Assembly (NCBI GenBank): GCA_020024555.1
Contig: JAHHTQ010000004.1
Span: 37,052 to 101,051, forward strand
DNA: 64,000 nucleotides
From: Angelakisella sp.
Lineage (GTDB): Bacteria > Bacillota > Clostridia > Oscillospirales > Ruminococcaceae
Reading direction: 5' to 3'
The notes under the pieces were generated by a model, which saw only the letters and a list, made by a program, of their open reading frames with translations, was not told where the DNA came from and ran no database searches. The position numbers and the translations under genes are program-made. Numbering within the stretch: the first letter of the stretch is position 1; every line of letters begins with the position of its first letter. Below, in pieces: positions 8,965-16,883 of this stretch.

Positions 8965-10254
8965 TTACATTTTGTCTTGTTCCTGTCGTAATTTTACTAT
9001 CACAGAAGAATTATCGAGTTCTATATCACTGTATCGAATTGCCTCACCTTTTTTTATGTTGTTTTTAACCACTGTTCTTTCGTTAATAAGTCCGATAGGA
9101 ACATAGCCGTTTTTCTTTGCGTCTTCGGCAGTTGTCAAAACACCATAATCTGTAAAGCCACCAAGTCTATCCATTGTATCACCGACACATAAGTCTTTTT
9201 TTGCAAATGCAACTACTTCGGAATGTGGTTTGGCTGAATTAACCCAAAGAGACGACTTATTATAAAGCATCATTCTGCCTACTGTGATTGGCACTTCCAT
9301 ACTACACAAATGATATGGTCTGTAAAACAAGAAATTAGGTCCTTCACCCATTAATAAGTATTTCAGCTCTTTTTTAATTTCTTCATTATCCGTTGTAACT
9401 ATTGCAAATACACCCGGAGCTATTCCCTGCACATAATCAACCACACCGTAATTATTTAGTATTCCGCCCTCAGTTGTCCTGCAATAAATATCCAACATTG
9501 TTTTCGTATCGGCTTTCGCGCCGTAACAGCCGATTTTATCAGGCAAAAATCCTGTTGCATTACTTATTGCGCACAGCTCTATCATAGTTTTTGTGCAATC
9601 TTGAAAAGATGCAAGCATATATGGGTTCATCTCCTTTAATTCTGCCTCTTTTTCCACAGAAATAGGATTTGCATCATAATTAACAGGATTATTTTTACCC
9701 TTGCCAAGTACCAAAACTTCAAAGCCCATTGTCTTTGCAAAGTCATAAAGTTCCATAACTGCGCCCGGCTCGTCACCCGCCATACCTGTGAGCATTACAC
9801 CGTTTTCTTCCGCTTTTTTACGCAAAATATGTCCTACTGTAACATCTGTTTCCACTGTCATAAGAACAATATGCTTTTTATTGTTTATGGCATCAAGCGC
9901 AATCCTTGCGGCGCTTTCCGTAGAACCTGTTGCGTCAATTACAACTTCCACATTTTTGCAGGCTGTGGCTATTCTGTCATCTTCCGAAACAGCGATTATA
10001 TTTCTATCTGTCAACTTATCAGCTTCTTCTGCTGTATATGCAAAGTCATATTTACTCTTATCAAAATTAATCGAGTCAAAAACTTTTTCTATTCTTTCGG
10101 CTTTGTGGTCAACAATGACAATAGGTTTAATACCTTTAATTTTAATCATCTGTGTAACCAGTGATCTGCCCATCTGTCCGACACCGATAATTGCAACCTT
10201 TATTTCTTTATTTTCGTTATACAGTTTTTCAAAATCTTCTCTTAAACCAAACAT
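8965..10254 (-). CDS. DXR-II/DRL-like NAD(P)H oxidoreductase with SAF domain (probable 1-deoxy-D-xylulose-5-phosphate reductoisomerase, type II)
   Basis: 429 residues with an N-terminal Rossmann domain (GVGQMG at 24-29), a homoserine-dehydrogenase-like middle and a C-terminal SAF domain (about 345-415, LINERTVVKNNIKKGEAIRYSDI). It belongs to COG4091, annotated 'predicted homoserine dehydrogenase'. Known members of this superfamily from Brucella (DRL, DXR-II) catalyse the DXR step of the MEP isoprenoid pathway. Here it is 18 bp after ispE, which follows ispDF, with idi divergent, so the DXR step is the best inference; no classical dxr is in the window. The start ATG at 10254 sits six bases after GAGGT. 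Alternative: another sugar-phosphate reductase of the family. Confidence 0.7.
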   Translation of the reverse strand: MFGLREDFEKLYNENKEIKVAIIGVGQMGRSLVTQMIKIKGIKPIVIVDHKAERIEKVFDSINFDKSKYDFAYTAEEADKLTDRNIIAVSEDDRIATACKNVEVVIDATGSTESAARIALDAINNKKHIVLMTVETDVTVGHILRKKAEENGVMLTGMAGDEPGAVMELYDFAKTMGFEVLVLGKGKNNPVNYDANPISVEKEAELKEMNPYMLASFQDCTKTMIELCAISNATGFLPDKIGCYGAKADTKTMLDIYCRTTEGGILNNYGVVDYVQGIAPGVFAIVTTDNEEIKKELKYLLMGEGPNFLFYRPYHLCSMEVPITVGRMMLYNKSSLWVNSAKPHSEVVAFAKKDLCVGDTMDRLGGFTDYGVLTTAEDAKKNGYVPIGLINERTVVKNNIKKGEAIRYSDIELDNSSVIVKLRQEQDKM

Positions 10255-10272
10255 TAACATACCTCTATTCTT

Positions 10273-11187
10273 TTAGTATACAATTTTATCCAATTCTTCC
10301 AGCGCAACATTTATTGTGTCACACATAGTCCGGCAACAATATGTACTGTATTCATTCTTCGCATTTTTACTGTCAAGTATTTCTTTCGCTTTTTTTGCCG
10401 ATTGTTCATCTCTGAATATTCCAAAGAATGCCGAGCCTGCGCCTGTCATTGATGAAGATATTGCTCCCGCATCGCTAAGCATTTCCTTGTATTTTTCTAC
10501 TAAACCGATAGGCTCTGCGACAAATTCAAAAGTATTGTATAAATCAGGTTTTTTCCCATACTTAATGGCATTTATGACAGCATCTGTATAATTTTCTTTT
10601 GAATAAATAACCCTATCATCTATCTTTTTATACATCTGCGCTGTTGAAAAAGCCTCTTTCGGCTTTATAACAACATAGTAATTTACGCTATCGATTTTCA
10701 GTGGCTGTATCTTTTCGCCTATTCCCTCAGCGACAAGTGTGTTGCCATATATACAAGCCGGGAAATCCGCTCCCAAAGTTTTGCCTAAATCACAAAGTTC
10801 AGATAATGTTAAATTACAATTATATCTTCTGTTTATTGCGTGCAGTACCATAGCTCCATCGGAACTGCCACTTCCCATACCGCTCATATACGGAACTTTT
10901 TTATCTAAATAAATATTCATATTCGGAATATTTATCCCCCTTGTCTCCATATATTCCTGTATTGATTTAAAAGCCTTTACCACTAGATTATTTTCATCTT
11001 GTATAGACACATCATTACATTCAAAACTTATATTTTCGCTCTCTTTAAATTCAATGGTGTCATATAGAGATACAAACTGCATTAAGGAACGTATATTGTG
11101 ATAGTTGTCTTCTCTCTTATTCAATACTTCCATTGTTAAGTTAAGTTTTGCAAATGCCTTTACACTAAAAGAATTTTCTTCTGCCAT
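10273..11187 (-). CDS. ispE: 4-diphosphocytidyl-2-C-methyl-D-erythritol kinase
   Basis: GHMP-family kinase of the MEP pathway, which phosphorylates CDP-methylerythritol. 304 residues from the ATG at 11187, whose A is the last base of the ispDF stop (TGATG), with GGAGGT just upstream; this coupling fixes the start. Seen: AFAKLNLTMEV (catalytic Lys ~14), the glycine-rich ATP loop PYMSGMGSGSSDGA (99-112), GADFPACIYG with the catalytic Asp, and the late GAGSAFFGIF motif. Length and motifs are standard. Confidence 0.95.
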   Translation of the reverse strand: MAEENSFSVKAFAKLNLTMEVLNKREDNYHNIRSLMQFVSLYDTIEFKESENISFECNDVSIQDENNLVVKAFKSIQEYMETRGINIPNMNIYLDKKVPYMSGMGSGSSDGAMVLHAINRRYNCNLTLSELCDLGKTLGADFPACIYGNTLVAEGIGEKIQPLKIDSVNYYVVIKPKEAFSTAQMYKKIDDRVIYSKENYTDAVINAIKYGKKPDLYNTFEFVAEPIGLVEKYKEMLSDAGAISSSMTGAGSAFFGIFRDEQSAKKAKEILDSKNAKNEYSTYCCRTMCDTINVALEELDKIVY

Positions 11188-12356
11188 CAATATACCTCCG
11201 CAGTTGCTATGCAAAATACACTTATACCATAACCTCTGCTAAAATCAGTTAAATTTTCACCTGTTGTCGCTGTTATTCCTACCCTATGTGGTGGCAAATC
11301 CAAAATTTCACCGATAGACGCGCGCATTTGAGCTACTTTTGAGCTGATATGTGGTTTATTACATTCTATGGTTAATGAAATATGTGTTATTCTTCCCCTT
11401 AAATATTTAAGCGCTTCTTTTAGATATACTTTGCTGTCTTTTATCCCTGAACTGCAAATTCGGTCAGCTATTTCTCCCAAAATATTAACGCCTGTTATAC
11501 CGGACACAGCATTTGTTATAGCGTGTAGTACAACATCACCGTCACTGTTTGCTTCAAGCGCCGGATAGTCCTCAAAAACCACGCCGCCCAAAATCATCGG
11601 CTTATCTGTACTGCCCTTTGATGATGTACGGTGGCTGTCTTGTCCTATTGCTGTGCAAATTCTCGCTAGACCACCCAGTCCCAAATCTTTCGCTATTGCT
11701 TCCGCAAACACCAAATCGTCACGTGTTGTAATTTTTATATTATTTTTATTTGAGAGTATCAGTTTTACGTCAATATTATTAAGTTCCATAACCATACAGT
11801 CATCTGTAAGGGTTGGATCATTAGGGTCTAAGTTTTGATATGCTTTTAGATATACTTCTCTTTTAAATGCCTGTGGGGTCTGTGTTTGCCAAGTTACTGT
11901 GCGATTGGTTGTGGAGCGAACCACACCGTTTTCATCACACAACTTTATAGTGTCGGTTGCCTTAACAGCCGCCGCAACGGCATCATATTCTTCCAAGGCG
12001 TTGATACATTTTTCTATTGTTGCTTCATCAACAAACGGTCTTGCTCCGTCATGAACGAGTACCAAATCGCAGGTAGCCTCACGCACACCGATTAACGAAG
12101 ACTCATTTCTTGTTCTTCCTCCTTCAATAAACTTAACATGCAAAAACGGTGAAAACATTGTTGATAAATGATTTATTACATCTGCCTTTGTAACAACTAT
12201 TATTTCATCAATATAATTGGATTTTAAAAAACTGTTGATTGTGTGTTCTATTATGGATTTACCGCAAAGATTTACTTCCAGTTTGTTTCCATTACCGAAA
12301 CGTGTGCTGCTTCCTGCTGCCAATATAACAGCGCTAATGGTTTTTGAATTTTTCAT
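11187..12356 (-). CDS. ispDF: Bifunctional IspD-IspF: MEP cytidylyltransferase / MECDP synthase
   Basis: 389-residue fusion of two MEP-pathway enzymes. Residues 1-225 are IspD (CTP loop AAGSSTRFGNGNK near 13; LVHDGARPF near 100; TWQTQTPQAF). Residues ~230-389 are IspF (IGQDSHRTSS metal site, LEANSDGDVVLHAITNA, and the C-terminal GYGISVFCIATAEVY). The order IspD-IspF is the usual one for natural fusions, in which IspE, the intervening enzyme, is thought to associate; here ispE is the next gene and overlaps by one base. First gene of the unit, divergent from idi. Confidence 0.95.
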   Translation of the reverse strand: MKNSKTISAVILAAGSSTRFGNGNKLEVNLCGKSIIEHTINSFLKSNYIDEIIVVTKADVINHLSTMFSPFLHVKFIEGGRTRNESSLIGVREATCDLVLVHDGARPFVDEATIEKCINALEEYDAVAAAVKATDTIKLCDENGVVRSTTNRTVTWQTQTPQAFKREVYLKAYQNLDPNDPTLTDDCMVMELNNIDVKLILSNKNNIKITTRDDLVFAEAIAKDLGLGGLARICTAIGQDSHRTSSKGSTDKPMILGGVVFEDYPALEANSDGDVVLHAITNAVSGITGVNILGEIADRICSSGIKDSKVYLKEALKYLRGRITHISLTIECNKPHISSKVAQMRASIGEILDLPPHRVGITATTGENLTDFSRGYGISVFCIATAEVY

Positions 12357-12399
12357 ATTTCAAAATACACTCCAATACATCTTTATTTGTAAAATATAT

Positions 12400-12428
12400 T
12401 TGCAAAAAATAAAATTTAATAGTATACT
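12400..12428 (+). promoter_or_regulatory. Promoter of idi
   Basis: TTGCAA (12400-12405), 17-bp spacer, TATACT (12423-12428), reading toward idi, followed by the ribosome site GAGGTAAAG before its ATG. It lies in the 107-bp divergent region shared with ispDF. Confidence 0.7.
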
Positions 12429-12463
12429 AAGTAAAAATTAAAATAAAATGAGGTAAAGATTAA

Positions 12464-12985
12464 ATGAATGAACCAACTGTAATATTAGTTGATACAAACG
12501 ACAATGCCATTGGCGCTATGCCAAAAAGCGAAGCTCACAAAAAACCGCATTTGCACCGAGCTTTTTCCGTATTTTTGCATAACGGCAACAAGATGCTTAT
12601 TCAGCAAAGAGCCAAAAACAAATACCATTCACCTGAAATATGGGCAAACAGTTGTTGCTCACACCCACGTCCAAACGAAAAATTAAGCGAAGCTGTTCAA
12701 AACCGTATGCTGGAAGAAATAGGTTTTAATTGCCCTGTCAATGAAATTTTTGAATTTATTTACATTGCAAAATTTAACGACAACCTGTTTGAGTATGAAT
12801 ATGACCACGTATTTTTGGGTGAATACAAAGGTGAATACACTCTCAATCCCGAAGAAGCGATGGACGCTAAGTGGATAGATATTGACGAACTTGAAAAAGA
12901 CCTTGTAGAAAACCCACAAAAATATTCTGTATGGTTTATTTCAGCCGCCCCACGTGTAATTGCCGAAATCCGCAAAAAACTTTAA
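12464..12985 (+). CDS. idi: Isopentenyl-diphosphate delta-isomerase, type I (Nudix)
   Basis: Interconverts IPP and DMAPP. 173 residues with the type I signature: WANSCCSHP (catalytic Cys ~64), the Nudix-like helix EAVQNRMLEEIGF, and FEYEYDHVF with the catalytic Glu ~112. An MEP organism does not strictly need Idi because IspH makes both products, but many keep it. Divergent from the ispDF-ispE-DRL unit, so the cluster is dedicated to C5 supply. Confidence 0.95.
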   Translation: MNEPTVILVDTNDNAIGAMPKSEAHKKPHLHRAFSVFLHNGNKMLIQQRAKNKYHSPEIWANSCCSHPRPNEKLSEAVQNRMLEEIGFNCPVNEIFEFIYIAKFNDNLFEYEYDHVFLGEYKGEYTLNPEEAMDAKWIDIDELEKDLVENPQKYSVWFISAAPRVIAEIRKKL

Positions 12986-12988
12986 TAT

Positions 12989-13234
12989 TTAAACACTTAC
13001 ACTGTCCTCTTCTTTTTCTTTTGGGAGGACAGTTTTTTCATATATCAAAATGTCACTGGGTTGGCAATCCAAAGCCTCACATATTTTATCAAGCGTTTGT
13101 ACCCTTATCGCCTTCGCTTTGCCATTTTTAAGTATTGATAAATTTGCCATTGTTATGCCCACCCTATCGGAAAGCTCAGTAAGACTTATTTTTCTTTTGG
13201 CAAGCATAACATCAAGATTAACTGTTATAGCCAT
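12989..13234 (-). CDS. Small XRE-family regulator (YozG/HipB-like)
   Basis: 81 residues, almost entirely one helix-turn-helix domain: MLAKRKISLTELSDRVGITMANLSILKNGKAKAIRVQTLDKICEALDCQPSDIL. It is translated after a DUF2975 membrane protein (12 bp apart), the known YoaS-YozG type pairing in Firmicutes. The 3' end overlaps the idi terminator hairpin. Its DNA target could be the palindrome upstream of the pair (inference). Confidence 0.85.
   Translation of the reverse strand: MAITVNLDVMLAKRKISLTELSDRVGITMANLSILKNGKAKAIRVQTLDKICEALDCQPSDILIYEKTVLPKEKEEDSVSV
13001..13038 (+). terminator. idi terminator, embedded in the end of the convergent XRE gene
   Basis: ACTGTCCTC / GAGGACAGT with a 15-nt loop followed by a T run on the plus strand. 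The same bases encode the last codons of the converging XRE regulator (12989..13234), so one sequence serves both purposes. Confidence 0.8.
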
Positions 13235-13246
13235 AATTCCTCCTGA

Positions 13247-13726
13247 TTATATTGTTAAATCGTTTTCAGCTTTTAATTGCGCGGCTTTTTCGGTAAGGTG
13301 AGACAATACCGCCATTAGCACAGCCGCAAAAATACTTGAAAATAACAAAATAAAATTTATTACAAGTATAGTTAAATCCACGCTTTTAAATAAAAACATA
13401 GTAAGTATTGATATAAAAAATATCACACTGTCAATGATTGCGCATATTGCTATGTATTTAAGTAAATTTGAATTTTTCATTGAAAAAGAATTGTTTTTCT
13501 TTATTTCACAGCAAATTATCCACGAAAAAACAAGCGCGATTATAATAGGAATTAAAACTGATATTAAAGTAACCATTCCCAATGGATATATATACGCCAA
13601 TTCAGGATTGAGCGATGAACGCCACTCCAAGATATTAGGTCCTATATATACAACCGTTACACATATAATCACAGCAAGAAATATTATTACCGTCTTTAAC
13701 CATGTTGATAATTCTCCCTGTTTCAC
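13247..13726 (-). CDS. DUF2975 four-helix membrane protein
   Basis: 159 residues with four predicted membrane helices (about 10-30, 45-72, 86-110, 118-143) and a short basic C-terminus. It matches the DUF2975 (YoaS-like) pattern and is paired with the small XRE regulator, as commonly seen. Function unknown; the pair probably forms an autoregulated membrane-sensing unit. The ORF starts at ATG 13726; a promoter is visible upstream at 13784-13811. Confidence 0.75.
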   Translation of the reverse strand: MKQGELSTWLKTVIIFLAVIICVTVVYIGPNILEWRSSLNPELAYIYPLGMVTLISVLIPIIIALVFSWIICCEIKKNNSFSMKNSNLLKYIAICAIIDSVIFFISILTMFLFKSVDLTILVINFILLFSSIFAAVLMAVLSHLTEKAAQLKAENDLTI

Positions 13727-13783
13727 TAAAAAACCACCCTTTCTTACTCTATATTTAAAAATTACTAATATTTACTAATTTGA

Positions 13784-13811
13784 ATTATAGCACAAAAATA
13801 ACGAAAGTCAA
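13784..13811 (-). promoter_or_regulatory. Promoter of the DUF2975-XRE pair
   Basis: On the minus strand TTGACT (13811-13806), 16-bp spacer, TATAAT (13789-13784). The -35 box lies in one arm of a 22-bp inverted repeat (13803-13851), which would allow a regulator bound there to block the promoter. Confidence 0.65.
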
Positions 13812-13851
13812 TATATTTTTATCGTAATTCGATAAAAATATATTGACTTTC
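13803..13851. repeat. Perfect 22-bp inverted repeat with 5-nt loop
   Basis: Arms at 13803-13824 and 13830-13851 are exact reverse complements, with TAATT between. It sits after the gpsA stop codon and before the DUF2975 promoter. It could end gpsA transcription, serve as an operator, or both. It is AT-rich and not followed by a long T run. Confidence 0.8.
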
Positions 13852-13865
13852 ATAAAAAATTAACA

Positions 13866-14825
13866 TTAATAAAATTCTTCTTTAATATTTCGTTCAAATA
13901 ATTTTGAAAGGGCAATTTGCGGTTCAACATTATTGTAAATTATATCATAGACAGTCTTTGATATGGGCAAATCCACATTGTATTCTTCCGACAATTTGAT
14001 AAGCGCCTTGACAGTAGACGCTCCTTCCGCAAGTTTTGAATAATTTTCTCCTTTTATTATATTTTCACCAAACCTACGGTTTTGGCTATGTTCAGAAAAC
14101 AGCGTTGCCTCATAATCGCCCAAATGACTCAGTCCATAGGCTGAAAGTTCATTTCCCCCCATCGCTTTAATCAAACGCGCAACTTCTCTTGCGCCCCTTG
14201 CCATCAAAGCGCCTTTTAGACTGGACAGCCCCAATCCGTCAAGCATACCTGCCGCTATTCCTATAACATTCTTTGTCGCAGCTCCTATCTCTGTACCGAT
14301 AATATCATTGCCTATGTACAGTCTTATTATATCTCCGCTGAATTTTTCGACAATATCCATAGTGACTTTACTGTTGTCACTGTCCACAACCATACAGTTC
14401 GGTATATCTTTCATAAAGTCCTGCACGTGTCCGGGGCCTACCCACACGCAAATATTTATGTCTTGCTTAATTGTCTCTCTGACTATAACCGAGAGTCTGT
14501 CTCCTGTTGAAACTTCTATTCCTTTCATACAGAGAATAAAAGTTTTTCCATTTACATCATATTTATTTATTCTCTCGCAAAAATTTCTCAACTGTTGCGC
14601 AGATATTGATATTACAATATAATCAGAAAAATTAAGCGCTTTTTCCAGGTCACTTTCCAGTATAAGTTTATCGGGCAAAGTCAAATAATCGTTTTTTCTG
14701 TATTTTACTAAATTTTGATAGTCCTTTGACTCCTCACGTCCGCATAACATAACATCATTTTTACGTGAATGATATACTGCCAAAAACGTTCCCCATCGAC
14801 CTGTACCCAAAACTGTCACATTCAT
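13866..14825 (-). CDS. gpsA: NAD(P)-dependent glycerol-3-phosphate dehydrogenase
   Basis: Makes sn-glycerol-3-phosphate for phospholipids from dihydroxyacetone phosphate. 319 residues; Rossmann motif GTGRWGT (7-13), the CMKGIEVSTGDRLS stretch, catalytic-lysine block GAATKNVIGIAAGMLDGLGL (~185-205) and ALMARGAREVARL. Slightly shorter and more divergent than typical GpsA (GxGxWG in place of GxGxWGT/A context), but the key blocks are present. Ribosome site GAGAGGT precedes ATG 14825. Stands between the lysine operon and the DUF2975 pair. Confidence 0.88.
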   Translation of the reverse strand: MNVTVLGTGRWGTFLAVYHSRKNDVMLCGREESKDYQNLVKYRKNDYLTLPDKLILESDLEKALNFSDYIVISISAQQLRNFCERINKYDVNGKTFILCMKGIEVSTGDRLSVIVRETIKQDINICVWVGPGHVQDFMKDIPNCMVVDSDNSKVTMDIVEKFSGDIIRLYIGNDIIGTEIGAATKNVIGIAAGMLDGLGLSSLKGALMARGAREVARLIKAMGGNELSAYGLSHLGDYEATLFSEHSQNRRFGENIIKGENYSKLAEGASTVKALIKLSEEYNVDLPISKTVYDIIYNNVEPQIALSKLFERNIKEEFY

Positions 14826-14850
14826 ATATCAATTTACCTCTCAATCTCAA

Positions 14851-14895
14851 TAATAAAAAAATTGCTCTGTGTAAAAATTATTATACACAAAGCAA
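14851..14895 (-). terminator. Terminator of the asd-dapA-dapB operon
   Basis: On the minus strand, stem TTGCTTTGTGTA / TACACAGAGCAA followed by T7. It lies 15 bp after the dapB stop codon. Confidence 0.88.
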
Positions 14896-14910
14896 CGCAA
14901 TAATACAATA

Positions 14911-15663
14911 TTATTTATTGTTAATTAAATCTGCCATACCGTATAAACCATTTTTACAAGTTGACAGAAATTCAGCGGCGGATATTGCGCCACTTGCAAA
15001 TATCTTTTTTGAATACGCAGTATGGCTTATTGTCAAAACCTCATCTGTGCCTGCAAAAATCACTTCATGCTCACCCACGATAGTCCCCCCACGCACACTG
15101 TGAATACCAATTTCGTTTTTAGCTCGTTTTTGGCGTTTACTGTGTCTGTCAAATTCATAGTGCATTTGTTTTTCTGCTGTCATTGCGTCAGCAAGCATTA
15201 TTGCCGTACCGCTTGGCGCATCTACTTTTTGATTATGGTGCTTCTCAATAATCTCTGTATCATAATCCATATTCAAAACGGAAAAAGCTTTTACTGCAAG
15301 TTCACGCATAAGACTTACACACAGCGACATATTCGCAGAAAAGAAAATCGGTATATTTTCCTGTTGCGCTTTTATAAGTTCCAGTTGCTCATTATTGTAG
15401 CCGGTTGTTGCAAATACAACAGGTTTTTTGTTTTTTGCCGCAAAATCAATAAGTCCGCTCAATACACTGGGGTGCGAAAAATCAATTATCACATCAAAAT
15501 CCACACTTACATTATTAAAATTTTCAAATACGGGATAATCATATTTTTGCTCTGTATTCCTGTCAACACCACACACAACCGATACTGTATCTTTCTGTAA
15601 GGCAAGCTCTGATATTGTGCGACCCATTGCGCCATTACAACCGGATAGCAAAATTTTCAGCAT
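14911..15663 (-). CDS. dapB: 4-hydroxy-tetrahydrodipicolinate reductase
   Basis: Second specific step of lysine/meso-diaminopimelate synthesis. 250 residues from the ATG at 15663 (GGAG eight bases upstream); an in-frame GTG six codons earlier is less likely. Seen: nucleotide-binding GCNGAMGRTI, the catalytic EIIEKHHNQKVDAPSGTA with the HH pair and Lys, and the GTDEVLTISHTAYSKKIFASGAI tail. Last gene of asd-dapA-dapB; a 296-bp gap of unremarkable AT-rich DNA separates it from dapA, so an extra promoter there is possible. Confidence 0.95.
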   Translation of the reverse strand: MLKILLSGCNGAMGRTISELALQKDTVSVVCGVDRNTEQKYDYPVFENFNNVSVDFDVIIDFSHPSVLSGLIDFAAKNKKPVVFATTGYNNEQLELIKAQQENIPIFFSANMSLCVSLMRELAVKAFSVLNMDYDTEIIEKHHNQKVDAPSGTAIMLADAMTAEKQMHYEFDRHSKRQKRAKNEIGIHSVRGGTIVGEHEVIFAGTDEVLTISHTAYSKKIFASGAISAAEFLSTCKNGLYGMADLINNK

Positions 15664-15959
15664 TATTTTTTCTCCATTCACTATATCTTTTTTATTTAGA
15701 CATCATATCTAAAATCTTTATTCTATTTTTATTTAAAATTACAAGGGTAAATTTAAATTTTGCCACTTTCAGTTGGTTAAAAAACAAATATATCATTTTA
15801 AATTTTACGTATTTTTTAAAACCTGTTATACTTAGGCACAGTATAAAACTTTTCATCAAAAAGACAAAATACATATCTATTCAAGAGCATTTTTGAAATA
15901 ATAACTAAGCAATTTTAAAATGGCAATTTCTATTATTTACCCTTTATGTATCTTTAAAA

Positions 15960-16850
15960 TTATAACAAACCTAATTGTTTCATTTCATCAGCCAGTCTGA
16001 CTTTTGTACTTTCTTCTGCCTCTGTAAGTGGCAATCTCAATGTTTTACATTTGTAGCCCAATAGCGTCATAGCTGATTTTGCGGGAATAGGATTTACCTC
16101 ACAGAAAAGCGCGTCGATAAGCGATAAGTATTTCAGTTGCAGCTCTTTTGATGTTTTTGTGTCTCCGTCAAGATATGCTCTTACCATATTATGAGTATCC
16201 TGTGGCGCTACATTTGAAAGCACCGAAATTACGCCCTTACCGCCAAGTGAAAGTATAGGCAAAATTTGATCATCATTACCTGAATATATTGCAAAATCTT
16301 CGCCACAAAGGCTCGCCGTTTTTGCTATTGATGAAAAATCCGCCGAGGCATCTTTTACGCCTACTATTCGTGGGTGTTTTGAAAGCTCGTATATTGTCTC
16401 AGGTTTCATTGTCACACCTGTTCTGCCGGGGATATGATACAAAATCACAGGAATATTTACACTGTCCGCAATAGCTGTAAAGTGCGCTATCAGTCCCTTT
16501 TGAGTACATTTATTGTAATACGGGGTAACCAGCAAAAGAGCGTCTGCGCCCGCTTTCTCCGCCTCTTGACTCAGCCAAATGGCATAGTCAGTATCATTAC
16601 TGCCCGAACCTGCTATAACAGGAACTCTGCCATTTGCAGACTTAACAGCATATCTTATACACTCTATATGTTCCTCATCTGTCATAGTCGATGCCTCGCC
16701 TGTTGTTCCGCAAATAATAAGCGCGTCTGTACTGTTCTTTATTTGGTCTTCTATTATTCTTCCCAGTTCTTCAAAATTTATTGATAAATCATCATTAAAA
16801 GGTGTAACAAGCGCAACACCGCTTCCTTCAAAAACAAGCTCTTTACCCAT
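15960..16850 (-). CDS. dapA: 4-hydroxy-tetrahydrodipicolinate synthase
   Basis: Condenses aspartate semialdehyde with pyruvate. 296 residues, normal length. Seen: substrate loop CGTTGEASTM (~47-56), LLVTPYYNKCTQKG, the catalytic Tyr in LYHIPGRTG (~135) and the Schiff-base Lys in VGVKDAS (~164). It lies 33 bp after asd under the same lysine-riboswitch leader. ATG 16850 follows GAGG. Confidence 0.97.
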   Translation of the reverse strand: MGKELVFEGSGVALVTPFNDDLSINFEELGRIIEDQIKNSTDALIICGTTGEASTMTDEEHIECIRYAVKSANGRVPVIAGSGSNDTDYAIWLSQEAEKAGADALLLVTPYYNKCTQKGLIAHFTAIADSVNIPVILYHIPGRTGVTMKPETIYELSKHPRIVGVKDASADFSSIAKTASLCGEDFAIYSGNDDQILPILSLGGKGVISVLSNVAPQDTHNMVRAYLDGDTKTSKELQLKYLSLIDALFCEVNPIPAKSAMTLLGYKCKTLRLPLTEAEESTKVRLADEMKQLGLL

Positions 16851-16883
16851 AATAAAACCTCACTTTATTTATAATGATTAATA

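Noticed and set aside
8965-10254. Homoserine dehydrogenase
   Set aside because: COG4091 is a different family with a SAF domain, and the neighbours are MEP isoprenoid genes, not threonine or methionine genes.
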